A stretch of DNA of 64,000 bases from Dysidea avara (GCF_963678975.1 NC_089272.1:24555471-24619470); one strand, 5' to 3'; positions 13,149 through 24,989 are shown, counted from the first letter of the stretch. A program made the numbers and translations. Notes: a model not told the origin generated them from the sequence alone.

Positions 13149-14275
13149 AGCTGTGAAACAAGACTCATGGCTATATTACAACATGGCTATATTAAAGTTA
13201 ACAATATTGCTTCCCATGCACACAAGTGCATGGATCTATACACTAAATGCACTAACTTCACAAATTGAGTTGCAAATATCAGGAAACTGGCTAAATTAAG
13301 AAAGTGGATACAGGGGTTAGATTCAAGCATATGAACTGACTTGCATGGAGCTAAAATGGTTAGGTATCTGTCCTTCTTTCCAGTTGTAAAACAGCACTAT
13401 ATTATACTAAATAAACTTCATGATCAGTCACTCTGTCACTGTCTTGTCAATTTGCTCACTAATAGCTATAGCTGTAGCCAAATCATCTTTGCATGAAGAA
13501 GTGCCAGCACTGAGATATTGTGAAGAATGTGTTAATGTTTAAATCTTGTGGTGAATTTATTGATTTATGTTCCCAGCCTGGCATAGAAAAGCAAGCAATA
13601 AAACAAAAAAAGCTTAGTAGCTAATTATTTATTTACACAAATTTAATTTTATGTTAGTGTATTTTAGCCCCTTGGCAGGACTTGCCAATGGCTTTCAGCA
13701 CTTACGTGCTGTAAAACATTAATAAATAAATAGTAGTCCAGTGAGTCCGGATATATCTACAGCTATACCTCTTTTGCTTTGCTTTTGCTTATACACTTAA
13801 AGCCAGATATATTATGTCAGTTAATAGCCAGCAGATACGTTTCCATATAGGAACATGCAGCCAGGTAGCTACCGGTAGTACAGTTGTATGCATGTATGAT
13901 ATGGTTAGCTACTGAGCTAGCTAGCAACAAGAGAGTCAAATTTGCCAAATATCAGTGCCGGCTTATAATTAGTTTACAAACACCAAATGCAAACTAAAGT
14001 TTTAGTTATCTAGCTTTAGCTACGTACAAAGTTTGCATTAGACCGGTCTACATTACAGTAAGTTCTGTGCTCATACAATTGAGTAAAAAAATATTTAGCT
14101 AATTGGCGGATATTGTGTGGGTAATTAATAACCACAGGAAGTATTGCATAGAAATTATTGATCGTGGGTTTGTATTTTATTATTGTGCTGAGCGATTGGT
14201 GCTGTGAGTGTCGTTGTGTAGACTAGAGAAGTTGGCGAGGATTTGGTGAGTCAGTACTAGCTGCACCCTGCCTGT
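13149..14275. other. No gene recognised
   Basis: AT-rich DNA holding the short hairpin repeat at 13665-13733. No exon was seen. Confidence 0.5.
13665..13733 (+). repeat. Short interspersed hairpin repeat, copy 2
   Basis: TAGCCCCTTGGCAGGACTTG, where TTGGCA pairs with TGCCAA, then AGCACTTACGTGCT (a second small hairpin), then an AATAAATAAATA tail. Same family as 10981-11045; a trace of the tail also appears at 48436-48475. Confidence 0.65.
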
Positions 14276-14725
14276 TAGTCTCGCGTGGCCAGACCGCTTT
14301 TTTTCCGTATATTGGGTTGGGAAAAAAGGGTCTGGTGCAACTCCAATAGCTGTTTACTTCTGAGCCGTCCCCACATTCCGGGGACGCTAATTGAATAACA
14401 TTGGTCACAAAGGAGGTGCCATGACGTCAGTAAAACTATGAAGTATTCCTACACTCCTGCTCTGGTTGTGAGTCTTGTTACACGATGAGGATTAACTTTC
14501 AAGACGCTATAAAAGAGACATCGGAGCAAATTAAGATTCGTTTAAAGGATAAGCAGATCTCTAGTTAACTTACTGACGTCATGGCACCTCCTTTGTGACC
14601 AATGTTATTCAATTAGCGTCCCCGGAATGTGGGGACGGCTCAGAAGTAAACAGCTATTGGAGTTGCACCAGACCCTTTTTCCCCACCCAATATACGGAAA
14701 AAAGCGGTCTGGCCACGCGAGACTA
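14276..14725. mobile_element. Long-TIR element with 9-bp target duplication (MULE-like)
   Basis: Inverted arms of about 156 bp (14276-14433 and 14570-14725) are almost identical, starting TAGTCTCGCGTGGCCAGACC. A loop of about 135 bp separates them. Immediately outside both ends is the perfect 9-bp direct repeat CCTGCCTGT. Long TIRs with 9-bp duplications are typical of Mutator-like elements. No transposase is encoded. The high arm identity suggests recent insertion. Confidence 0.88.
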
Positions 14726-15017
14726 CCTGCCTGTTGTGTGTACATGTCAAGTTTATAAATACCGCCGGATATGAGATACTGAGCTGTCAAATCGAGTGGC
14801 GTATAGGCTTTCTGGCTTTGCCACTGAGACTGGACCTAAAAAAATGATCCAAATTTACCCTACCTACTAATGCACCTATCAAATGTCAAACCCACTTCTG
14901 CCCTCCCGGGCATACTTTGGGATTTGTACATCTGTGGGTGCGGCTAACTGGCGTGGGGCGTATAGTATCAACTTTGCACGAGGGTCCAGTGTGTACAAAT
15001 CCCCACCCACAGTATTC

Positions 15018-15031
15018 CTGGGGGGGGGGGA
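15018..15031. repeat. Poly-G run
   Basis: Ten consecutive G residues, next to otherwise unremarkable DNA. Confidence 0.9.
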
Positions 15032-15269
15032 GCTTGGCATTGATAGTGCATAAAGTCAATACAGACCACCATGTAGCTAGATACGAGCTACAATGACAGG
15101 GGGAAAGCATGCAAGACCCCATAGACCCAGTGCGCACTAAGGCATGTGGCACTTTATTAGCTACATCATATGATCAGTCCTTTGGTGTGTTTACATCATA
15201 AAGATAAATAAATACCATGCTAGGAAATGTTTTAAAAAGTTTAATGTGAAGTAATTGCAAGGGGTCCGC

Positions 15270-15575
15270 AACTCCCTTGAAATCTTGTACAGCCCTCTTT
15301 GAAATCTTGTTGAAATGATCTCTCCTTTTGAAATCTGAAATCTTTGAAAATTGTTGTAAAGTTCTGTATGTTTCCTGTATACTTCCGTATTTGCAGCATC
15401 ACATATGCTACGTCCAGCATCCCCACAAGTTTGCAGAGAAATTTCTGTATAATACGTATCATGTGATGCTATTATTCTGGATATCCAAGATTTCAAATGT
15501 TCTGCAATCTTGAAATCTTGCCATAATTGCTTGAAATCTTGAAAAATCGCAAAGATTTGAAATCTTGTACAGGAT
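15270..15575. repeat. Dispersed TTGAAATCTTG repeats
   Basis: At least eight copies of TTGAAATCTTG or a close variant occur irregularly in 300 bp, some followed by TACAG. The minus-strand frames here (for example 15191-15592) read as repeats of Arg/Lys-Phe-Gln type and have no recognised domain. Confidence 0.7.
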
Positions 15576-16545
15576 TCTTCGGAGTTGTGCACCCCTTGAG
15601 TAATTGTACTGAAAAATAGAGGAGTGCTTTAAAAAGTAAGTTACTAGGTAAAAGTACATAACATACTTGTTGCATGGCAAGTTTATTTTGCTTAGGGAAG
15701 GTTTGTGCAATAAAATGCTCAATACATTTGCCCTCATTTCCCTCCAAAATCCCCTGTAAATTATCGTGAAATCTGAAGCCATAGCAACTTTTAGCTGGGC
15801 CACACCTTAGTGTGCACTGGTCTATAATTTGTGTGTGGTTTGTATAATCATAATTTTCCTGCTTGTACACTGTTTGTTGGTACACTGATCATCAAAGCTG
15901 AGTTGCTAGTGCATGTGCTCAATTTCATGGTGCTACTTACAGATGTTGCTGAGATGTTCCAGTAGCGTTACATATGGTATAGACATGAGTGAGCTCACTA
16001 GGGATAATTATTGCAGTGCATGGGTTCTGCTTGCACTCAAATTACTGCTAACTGATAAGAGAATACAACAGCCTCCTACCAGCTTACTACGTCCATTACA
16101 AAGCGTAGCACATATCATGGTCTTCCAAACTTATATTGTGGTTTTCACAATGTAGCTACTTCCTGTGACTACCCAAACACATCATTGACATCATGACCAA
16201 TCAGACTACATGTTTTAAACATTTTTTAATATTAAAATGCATTATCTTTAAACACTGGTCTCACTTCCACAACATAAAGTATAGCACATATTACAGCCAT
16301 GGATATTAAATAATATTTTCTGTAATTCTCATTATTTATGATGTAGTAGATATTGAATATGTATAGTGTGTACTGTTGTCGCATGAAAAATCACGTAGTG
16401 CCTGTTACACTTATCTCTTCTAATGTTACACTATCATGATTCTAGATGTACATACGTATAAATGTAAAGTGTATTTGTATGTGTGTCTATATAATAATTT
16501 GTAGTATTGTGATCCAAGATTATTTGTAGGAAAGAATTTCAGACT
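15576..16545. other. Upstream region of the Ig/FN3 gene
   Basis: AT-rich DNA with no exon recognised. It is the presumed promoter side of the gene starting at 16546. Confidence 0.45.
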
Positions 16546-16609
16546 ATGGATTCAGTAATTCTGATTGGAGTTTTATCTTTAGTTCATTTGGTTGTAGCAC
16601 AAGTGACAG
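16546..16609 (+). CDS. Ig/FN3 gene exon 1: signal peptide
   Basis: 21 codons plus one base. The ATG is followed by a hydrophobic core, and the donor is GTATGT at 16610. The previous in-frame context has no better ATG. Confidence 0.85.
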
Positions 16610-19600
16610 GTATGTAACTATATGGATTACAAGTGTTACAGTATTTACATAGTACTGCTTGTTTAATTCCTTTGTCATGTACCTACACTGCCTAGACTAC
16701 ATGTTACCAGAGGATCGAGCCATTGTGAGTCTGTTAGGCTTGGCCTTCTTGCAGGTGCCTGTGGTATCAGAAATGTGTAATACTGTTTGTAAGCTGATGT
16801 GCCATGCTAATTTATTAGTACAGAAGTTTGCAGGTATGCACAAAGCCACACCTACTTACAGGAAATGTATCTTGCTGTCTGTAAACTTATGTGTCCACTG
16901 ACTGATCATTAATTATAAGCATTATCTGTTTAATTTCCATATAGCTACTCCTGTACTTAACATACTAGTCGACCACCCTGCATGCCTCAGTATTAGTTCA
17001 CATCTGGATCTGATCTGGATTGTTGTCTAGGTAAGCGGGTGATCCGGATCAGCAGTAGTAACCCGATTTCAATGCTAGTGGATTAACTTCAGAGGTGCTT
17101 GTTCTTTGTTTATAATACTGTATGCCAGGATCACCATTCAGTCATGCAATTATTTTAAAATCAGTTTGTCACCATTGTGCCATACTTCAGATGTAACAAC
17201 TGCCCTTGTTTTTATTTCTATTCAGAGTTCAAATGAAACATGACTGGCTGAATGAAAACCGGCCGTTTTTGCAAAATTTTATTTTGCTATAAAAAATGTA
17301 TTGAAATTAACAGGGTAAAGCATCTCTATCACATATAAGTTATAACTTACAGTATACAATGTCATGTATTTTGTTGTATATTGTACTCCTTCCATGTTTG
17401 CTTTGTTATGCTCCTTAGTTGTTCAGTCACCATCTGATGTGGCAACATGTGCTGGAGGAACAGCAGAATTCTTTTGTGCATTCCAGTTTGCTAGTGGGAC
17501 ACCATCTGGTGCCACGTGGTTTAGAAATGGTAACATTGATGTGTCCAGTGCATCCTTCCATGTAGTAACAGACAACAGCAGTGATGCCAGTTCAACTCCA
17601 GCCATTGTTAGTACCAGACTGCTGATCAGTAATGTCACACTAGCTGGTATTGAGTCTGGAGCGAATTACCTGTGTGATGAAAGTGGAGTGAGAAGTAACC
17701 CTTCTACCCTCACTATTATTTCAGGTATACAGCCTTGTATATATGTGTGTACGTATATGTGTGTGTGTGCATAATTGTACTCCTGTGCAACCTCCTGATT
17801 GTGGGCCTTTTAACACAGTACTTGGTAGAGTGGCTAATTGCATCACTTGTGATGGAAACCACACAGGGTTAGGATTCTTTAGTGGTGGTGTTGCAAGCCA
17901 ACAAGAGGGTATACCACATGTGTATGCATTTCATGCTTTAGGATAGCACAAGATGGAACACCCAGACCAAATCATCAAATCCATGCCTGTGATATTATTC
18001 TAGTGGAACTTCCTGTACGTACTGTGTAGAAATTCCTGTACTGTGTGGAACTTCCCATACTCTTGTTTGTATGTAATGCTGTACCGTGCTGAGGAAAAGT
18101 TTGACAGACAATACTGTGGTAAATTGTTAGCAAAGAGCACACCTGTTTAATCATAATAATGTGTTGAATTCTTTTAGAATTTCCTACAACTGCCATTGTA
18201 AAATACATACACACTTACACAGTGAGCAAAATTCTGATTATTAAAACATACTTGGTCACAAAATTGGTACTAATTATGCCAAAATGTGTTAAAGACCTTG
18301 TTTTCTCTCCGTACTTTAAACAGTTCAAAGGAATTGTAGTATTATGTGCAACCATACTGTATTTCCTTGTATAATAGCTCCAGGTTTATGTCTTTCCCAG
18401 CTTTTTGACCCAGCCTATAAACAAATAGGGCCTTTTTATGTAGACCTGGTTTATATTAGATCTGGAATTTAATTAAATTCAAGTCATGTATGCTATTATT
18501 TTAGTGGTAAGCATATGCAGTGATAAACAAGTATAGTGCAGGCCTAAAACAATTGGCAAACAATTGTATGATACATATCTGCTTGCATGTAGACTTTCAC
18601 AGAGTGCTCACATGATTATTTGTGCACTTTCATGTGGTTTTTGAAGAAGTAATAGAAGCAAGGAAAAGAATTAAAGCCACTAACAGTTCACCCTAGGCCT
18701 ATATTTGAGATCAGACATTTACTTCTCTGATGCACTCAAAAGTTTATAATTAAGACAAACATTTGTTTGAATGCAGTTTTTATACAAGGAATCAGCGTTG
18801 TAAGTGGGTCAGTACTGTTGACCCGTTTGACCCGAATAGTAACCCGGATGGGACCCGGTTTAATTAAAATAGAGGCATGCCCCAAGAGCTAGATTAAAAG
18901 TCCACAAGTTCCACTAGTCAGCCCCACATTTTTTACACTATAAAAAAATTGTCTGCAAGAAGTGAGTAGCTACATATTATTAAGTGGGTGTGGCTCTTCC
19001 TGCGTATTATCAAGTGGGGGTGGCTCCACATAAGTTTACATGCAGCTACAGAATTTCCAGAAGTTAGTTACCTACATTTCAAGTAGCAACACGGATCTGG
19101 TGATGCATGCATGCCCACAGAGCACAGCTGGTATAATTCCGATAAGTGGGCGTGGCTCTGAATACCCTGCACAGACAGCAAAGCATATTCCTGAATGGTG
19201 GGTGTGGCTCCACGTAAGTTTTTTGAGTGTTTACAATCAATACAATCAAGCTTGTTAACTTATAGTCACATGTGATTTCATTTGGGTCAGACCCAGATAT
19301 TGAGTGAAGTGGATAAGACCCACTTGACCCGGACAAAATGTGACCCAAATGACCCGGCCCACTTACAACGCTGCAAGGAATACAGTTACTATAGTCATAA
19401 TACAAGACTTATAATAGTGTAATTACTTAAAGTTAGCCAATAAATTGTTGTATGTAAATGCCACAACCAACTTTTACTACCTTTTGATAGTATTGCAAGT
19501 TAACAACCATCGCTTGTATGCATATCATCCATTGTGCTTTAACTTTGTACTTTATATGTATTGTACAATATTCATGTACATGTGTCTTAAAATTACGTAG

Positions 19601-22061
19601 CTTTATTATACCGTTATAGAAACTCCTTTGGAGAATGTGGTATTTGGTATTTCATCATCTATTTTTGGTGAACCCAGGAGCCCAGACACTTTGAGCTTTC
19701 AACTCAGCTATCGTAGTGAATCAGCTGGAAATGTTAGTGGTATATACTTACACTGGAGTACTCTGAGTGGTCCTACCATAGGGAGTGTAACACTTGATCC
19801 CAGCACAACCAGCTACACTATTGAGGGACTGAGTCCTGATACTACTTATAATGTCACTGGATTTCTTGTAAACGTTTGTGGAAGGGGACAAAGAAATTCT
19901 ATGACCCTTATGACTGGACCTCTAAATGGTGATAGGCCTAGTGTTAGTCTTCCTACTACTACTACTACCACTACCACAACTGTCACTACTGCTACCATTA
20001 CTGCTACTATGAGAGTGAACATGAACCCAACTTCTACAGTGCAGACAACACCAGGTGAGCTTCTTGAGCTCAGTTTTATGCACATTAGTTCTTAACTAGT
20101 TGCAAAGGCTAGTTAATTTTGCAGTGCCCGGCTAGTTCCAAATTGTGTCTGTCTATCTGAAAATTTATTACTACCACAGTAGAGATATTAGACCCTCAGG
20201 GATTGTTCAAATCAGGGTTGAAATTGCATCAGGCACATTTTGTCTGGGTCATCCTGGTCTGACCTGCTTTTATAGCTAGAATACCTCGGTGTGACCTGCT
20301 TTGGGACACATATAAAATATATTAATCAGTTTTATGATGTGGAAGTACATAGTGACGCATCATAGTCAGCAGTCAGCTTTTTTGTGAGCCATAATCACTT
20401 ATCAGTGTCGTGGGTTATTATATGTGGAACCTTGCCCATTATGTTTTGAGTCTGTAGGCACTGTATAAATGGAACCATGTTTGCTGCTGTCTGCTGGCTT
20501 ACGTGGAACCATGAGCCATGTTCACTTATTGGTACTCTTTGCAGGCATACAAGTATTAGGAATTTTAAAGCTGATTAGGGATCACAGTAGGGAACGCAGC
20601 TGAAAATGAAGCGTAATGGCCACTTCACTTTTAAGATAGCTGGGGCACACATTCAGACAGAAACATTAACTCTGATACCATCCTTTCTTTTAATGTAATA
20701 TGCGTGGGTTCACCAGTCATAAAAAAGTAAACAAACAAGTTAGGATTTTAGGGATCATAGAAAAAAAGTAGGGAAACAAGGGAGGTTGCCTACACTTGCA
20801 GATATACTATTAGACTGAAGTGCGGGTTCACTAGTATATCTGCAGGTGTAGGCGACCTCCCTTGTTTCCCTATGATCCCTAATTGACTTTAAATCCTAAT
20901 TTTCCTTATACTTGTTTGTTTACTTTTTGGTAACATAATTATGACTGGTGAACCCCCGCATACCACATTAAAAGAAAGGATGGCATCAGAGTTAATGTCT
21001 TTGTCTGAATTATCAATTGCTGACTTGAAAGTGAAATGGCCATTATGCTTCGGTTTCAGCTATGTTCAGCCCATTACACAGCACTACAAATGAAGAACAG
21101 TAGGATAAATGCCTCTGAAATGAACCTAGTTACCATGTAAAATTCTCATTGACAAACATAGGAAAGCCATTCATTGCACTACCGCGAATCCACACCTTGA
21201 GCTGTCTGTAAAGGAGGACAAAGGTAAGTCCATGATGCGTGCATTATACATACTGCAAAAAGGCACATCTTGGGATGAAGTGACATGCAGGCGGGTGGTC
21301 GGATGGGCCAGCATGCAGGCAGCAGGCAGTAGAAAATTCCTTTGAATAAACTTATTAAAACTTTGCAACAACTTATTGGAAGCATTTAGGGTCATACTGG
21401 AGGCACTGTCTTGGTTATACCTAACCAATGCTGCCAAGGCACCAGAAAGCTGGTTTTTGGGTGATATTTTTGGCCAGTAAAGCCCACTCCTCCATGATCC
21501 CTAATATGCAGTACTACTGTACTGTATGATTAACTCACAAAAGTTTAAGAAGTGGTGAAAAATCAAACCCTGGTGAGGTGCTTCAGCAGTCGCAAGGATG
21601 TGCTCCAATGTAGATGGTCTGATCCCGATTCCTGAGTACATAACATGCATCACTATATGCACTGTGTAGTGTATACAGCAGGAAAGTTTGGTGGAGGAAA
21701 TTTGACAATGTGATAGGATAAAAGTTTGGCAAGTTGTTACTAGCTGAATTGATTTGGATTTATCGGAGTTTAGTTTGATGAAATCTTGCTTATTTGTCCC
21801 TAAATGCCAAGCTTTCCTACTATCAAAAATGTAGCAAAATACTCTGTGCGAGTGTGTGTGTATGTGTGAACTGTAGCTAAAGCTCAAACTCTATAGTGCT
21901 ACATGGTATACATTGTATCTTCAAGCTCTATGCATGTGTGTACATTAATTTTGTTCTCTGAAATTACAGGAGAAAGAGGGAGTGCAGTTGAGATACACTG
22001 TAGCATATTACTTCTCATGGTGACTACTCTAATGGCAGTGATTATACCTACTAACAACTGA
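16546..22061 (+). CDS. Ig/FN3 cell-surface protein, probably GPI-anchored (four exons)
   Basis: Exons are 16546-16609, 17419-17724, 19620-20054 and 21970-22061, all with GT-AG introns in phase 1, giving a continuous 298-aa frame. Residues 1-19 are a signal peptide (MDSVILIGVLSLVHLVVAQ). Exon 2 is an Ig domain with the B-strand cysteine (AEFFC), the C-strand Trp (TWFRNG) and the F-strand YLC. Exon 3 is an FN3-like fold (LSPDTTYNVTGFLV) followed by a run of nine Thr in a Thr-rich stalk. Exon 4 ends in a hydrophobic stretch (ILLLMVTTLMAVIIP) with only TNN behind it, which fits a GPI-attachment signal. N-glycosylation sites include NVT, NVS and NSS. It probably acts in adhesion or recognition at the cell surface (inference from domain family). 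Introns 2 and 3 hold transposons. The minus-strand receptor at 38226-64000 has the same domain order. Confidence 0.87.
17419..17724 (+). CDS. Ig/FN3 gene exon 2: Ig domain
   Basis: Acceptor CTCCTTAG, donor GTATAC, phase 1 at both ends. A single-exon Ig domain of this phase is the standard metazoan arrangement. Cys (AEFFC), Trp (TWFRNG) and the YLC motif are all present. Confidence 0.88.
18793..19373. mobile_element. hAT-like MITE with perfect 8-bp target duplication
   Basis: The ends are CAGCGTTGTAAGTGGGTC and its inverse GCCCACTTACAACGCTG. Immediately outside both is the identical 8-mer CAAGGAAT. It lies inside intron 2 of the Ig/FN3 gene. Internally it carries four copies of a GTGGGYGTGGCTC-like box (about 18984, 19014, 19145, 19199) and several GACCCG segments. 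No transposase. Confidence 0.9.
19620..20054 (+). CDS. Ig/FN3 gene exon 3: FN3-like domain and Thr-rich stalk
   Basis: Acceptor CCGTTATAG, donor GTGAGC, phase 1 at both ends. The FN3 signature is GLSPDTTYNVTGF, ending in MTLMTG as in the minus-strand receptor (VTLMTK). About 50 stalk residues follow, rich in Thr, partly encoded by ACT/ACC repeats. The domain lacks the usual N-terminal Trp of FN3, so the assignment is moderate. Confidence 0.8.
20574..21505. mobile_element. Interspersed repeat R2 with inverted arms, copy A
   Basis: Starts near TTAGGGATCACAGTAGGG and ends with GATCCCTAATA. Segments at 20640-20808 are repeated inverted at 20834-21060, with cores GGGAAACAAGGGAGG and GATATACT. The right part (GGAGGACAAAGGTAAGTCCA, near 21215) matches 49395 and 59160. 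It lies in intron 3 of the Ig/FN3 gene. The minus-strand frame at 21171-21437 lies inside it and is not called. Confidence 0.75.
21970..22061 (+). CDS. Ig/FN3 gene exon 4: hydrophobic C-terminus
   Basis: Acceptor AAATTACAG, 30 codons and TGA at 22059. The hydrophobic stretch ends three residues before the stop, so there is no cytoplasmic tail. Confidence 0.8.
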
Positions 22062-22838
22062 TCAACGAGTGGATATAATGTGTAAAGAGAAATCTCATTT
22101 ATTTAGTAGCAAAGCAATCTATTTTGTAGTTTTTGCATCATGCATGATTAAATTGTTTATTATATTTAGTTCCCACTTGAATTGTAACATGATGGCACCT
22201 GCCGTACAGTTTTAAAATAATGTACAATTGTTTCAACTAAAATTCTTTCATATGCCAGTATTTACTACAGCTGAATGCATGGTAGATTTCATGGCATATG
22301 TGTAGTAAGCTGGGTACGGTATTATATTATGAGTTTCTAAGCTGTGTACACTAAGGTTTAACAACTACGTGAGGTTGTTTGGATCAAGTCACAGTGCCAC
22401 AAGGACAAACAAATGAAAACATTGCATGTATAAGTTGTCAAAAGTTGTTCATGATAGCTATATAATAGCCCAGAGAAATTTTGTGCCAGATTATCATTTT
22501 CAGCAAACCCCATGCTGACTGTTGCATCACATGATCAGTACTTTAAATTCATACGTTTCACTTAAAATGTTACTTATTAGCTATAGCGCTTATTTTGTAA
22601 TTTGAAGCTTTCAACATTAATGAGCTAGTGCAAAGAGTGAAAATATTCATAAATCGGGCGCACGCCTCTATAGAGACAGCATTCCGTAGATTTGCGCAAG
22701 CCGGCCAAGAACTTATAATCAGATTTAAGTCTCAGTGGTGCTATAGCTAGCTATCTCAGCTATTTGCAGTACTTTACTTAATTACTGTACGTATCATACA
22801 CGTAGCTTTGTGTACTGGTACTGTAATTCCTGCTAGCT

Positions 22839-23951
22839 ATGTATCAGTTTGACGAAGCAGTTGTCACTATTATTGCTCTCTCCCTGCTGCTGGTGAATTG
22901 CAATGCCAACGAAGTTACTTGTAGCAATGCCGAAAATGCTCTTGGATCCAACTTAGAATGTTCGGAAACCTTTGGACTAGTCACCGAAGTTGGTACTACA
23001 TCAGCTGTTCTTTGCGAGACGTCATGCAGAAATTTGATTAATGATGTACTGGATAACTGCCATTATCCGGTACGTTCATTGTGTATTATAAGCGAGGTGC
23101 AAGCTAGCTAATTGCATAGTGTTAAAATACACATTTAGCTATGTGGACTGGCCAAATTAGTGAATTAGATCAGATGTAGCTATAGCTATTTTGATGCAGT
23201 ATAGCCGCTATACTGCAGTGGCGGTGTTAGCTATACTCGGCTATACACGGCCAGAAAAAAGATGATGAGTTTGTTTAATGGACCAGTCAGATGATCCATA
23301 TGCATGCACTCTAATAGAGCAGTCAAGTTTGCCTAATATACTTTCTGACTACACAATGTAAGATACTTATAGTTTTAATGTTCTGCAATGCAACTGCAAC
23401 AATGTCTGTCTGTTTGCACATTGGTCTGCTTCTCTTGCAATTAACCATTTACTACTAGCACATTTCAGGAATATATAGGTGACAGTGTTGAGCAATTCTG
23501 TAATGACAACAACGATGATGATGATGATTACAATGATGATGATGATGATGATGATGAAGACAACACAAACAACAGCTCTAATTCTACTGTGTGTATAACT
23601 GCAACAACTACACTCATAAGCAACACAGACTGCATCATAGCAATTGCTGATCCTGACAATGTTGATAAAGCTACAGCCTGTTCAGCAACTTGCAAACCTT
23701 TGTTTGAAGCTGTTGTGGATGCTTGTGGGAATACGGTAATGATATATTGTGTAGCTATCTATAACTGTAGCTACAATGTGTATGCATGTATATAGTAACA
23801 TGTTATACATGACACTAACTCTTAAATTTGTTTATAGTTTCTTGTTAAGCGACGTGATATTAAGCGAACATGTGGAGGAGCTGTTGCTGTAAAAGGATTT
23901 GGAATTTGTGGCATCCTGCTTGTGGCAGTTACAGCAGTATTTTGTTATTGA
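22839..23951 (+). CDS. Duplicated six-cysteine surface protein, copy 2 (three exons)
   Basis: Exons are 22839-23069 (77 codons), 23469-23735 (89) and 23838-23951 (37 plus stop), phase 0, introns of 399 and 102 bp, giving 203 aa. The ATG is followed by a hydrophobic signal (VVTIIALSLLLVN). Module A starts CSNAENALGSNLEC and module B starts CITATTTLISNTDC; all twelve cysteines keep the spacing seen in copy 1. The linker is strongly acidic: 13 Asp in two runs of five and eight, from a GAT/GAC repeat, followed by Glu-Asp and Asn. Exon 3 begins with a basic segment (VKRRDIKRTC) and ends in the shared hydrophobic tail (GILLVAVTAVFCY). Function unknown; the secretory route and membrane tail suggest a surface protein. 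Confidence 0.87.
23514..23560 (+). repeat. Coding GAT/GAC repeat
   Basis: Trinucleotide tract within exon 2 of copy 2, encoding the poly-Asp linker between the two cysteine modules. Confidence 0.9.
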
Positions 23952-24989
23952 TATCAGCTGTACACGACAAAACCGAGACTCAATCAACTAGAATATTGCA
24001 TAGGAAGTTATAATGTATATTTTAACATCTAATATTATATTACATCCATCCCACCAATAATTCCTTTGGTACGTACATATGGAAGTTCACTCAATACTGT
24101 GCATGTCAATTACCTTCACATAAAATATATATAGCTAAGGAGAGATTATGCATTTTCCTATAATACACAATAGCAAGAGTTCATATATATGTGATGCAAC
24201 ATGCTGCATGGCTTCTAGTTTACTATTATCAAAATCACACTTGATGAAGAAAATTGTTTTGGAGCTACTAGTGCAGTAAACATGCTGCATGTATAAAATT
24301 CTTAAAGTGTGAGATAATTTTTCTTTAAGTTTCAGGGATGGTAGTGAGAATGGAGGCACATTTTCAATACATTGAGAAGTGACCACGCATTAACATGTAG
24401 CAGGCATGGATACTTTGGTTAATTAAGGTAAATGAGGTTTATATTGAGAGGAAGTTTTAATCAAATAATTATCTTAGTGTGACCCTACACAATTTTTTAG
24501 ATCTGTAGTATAGTAGTCTTAATGTGATAGTCTGCAAGAAAGTAAACCCATCATAGATGCCCATAAGACTATTTTACTTCATACACATTGGCAGACAGTG
24601 ACCAACTTGTTGAAAGCACGTACGTAGAATTGAATCACTTCGATTTAATGAGCTTTGCCAACATTTTATATCTCTAGCAGAAAATGCAGTTATAGCTGCT
24701 TTAGATACATTTTTTCAGTAGATATTAAAATGGCTTTAACCAGAAATACCGCATGGGAACCCATCATGGGACCCCTGATAATATACGGATCACACAGTCA
24801 GATTAACATCAAATGCTAACTAACATAACTGTTAGCCAACTGCATGTAACACACATACACACACTATAGTGCCAAATATATTAACAATAATTACAGATAT
24901 AGCCACCTAGCTACCACGGTTTAGTTCATATACATACAGTAGGCTGAAACCACTATCATTTAAGACAATACTGTGTGTGCGTGCGTGCG

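Noticed and set aside
15191-15885. Overlapping minus-strand frames of 114-133 codons
   Set aside because: They overlap in several frames over the TTGAAATCTTG repeats, which explains their length.
16659-16901. 80-codon frame in intron 1 of the Ig/FN3 gene
   Set aside because: Exon 1 joins exon 2 in the right phase without it, and no domain or good splice pair was seen.
17743-17946. Exon-like frame in intron 2 (PPDCGPFNTVLG)
   Set aside because: It has a protein-like look, but there is no AG acceptor at a fitting place and no phase-1 donor. Left as possible exon remnant.
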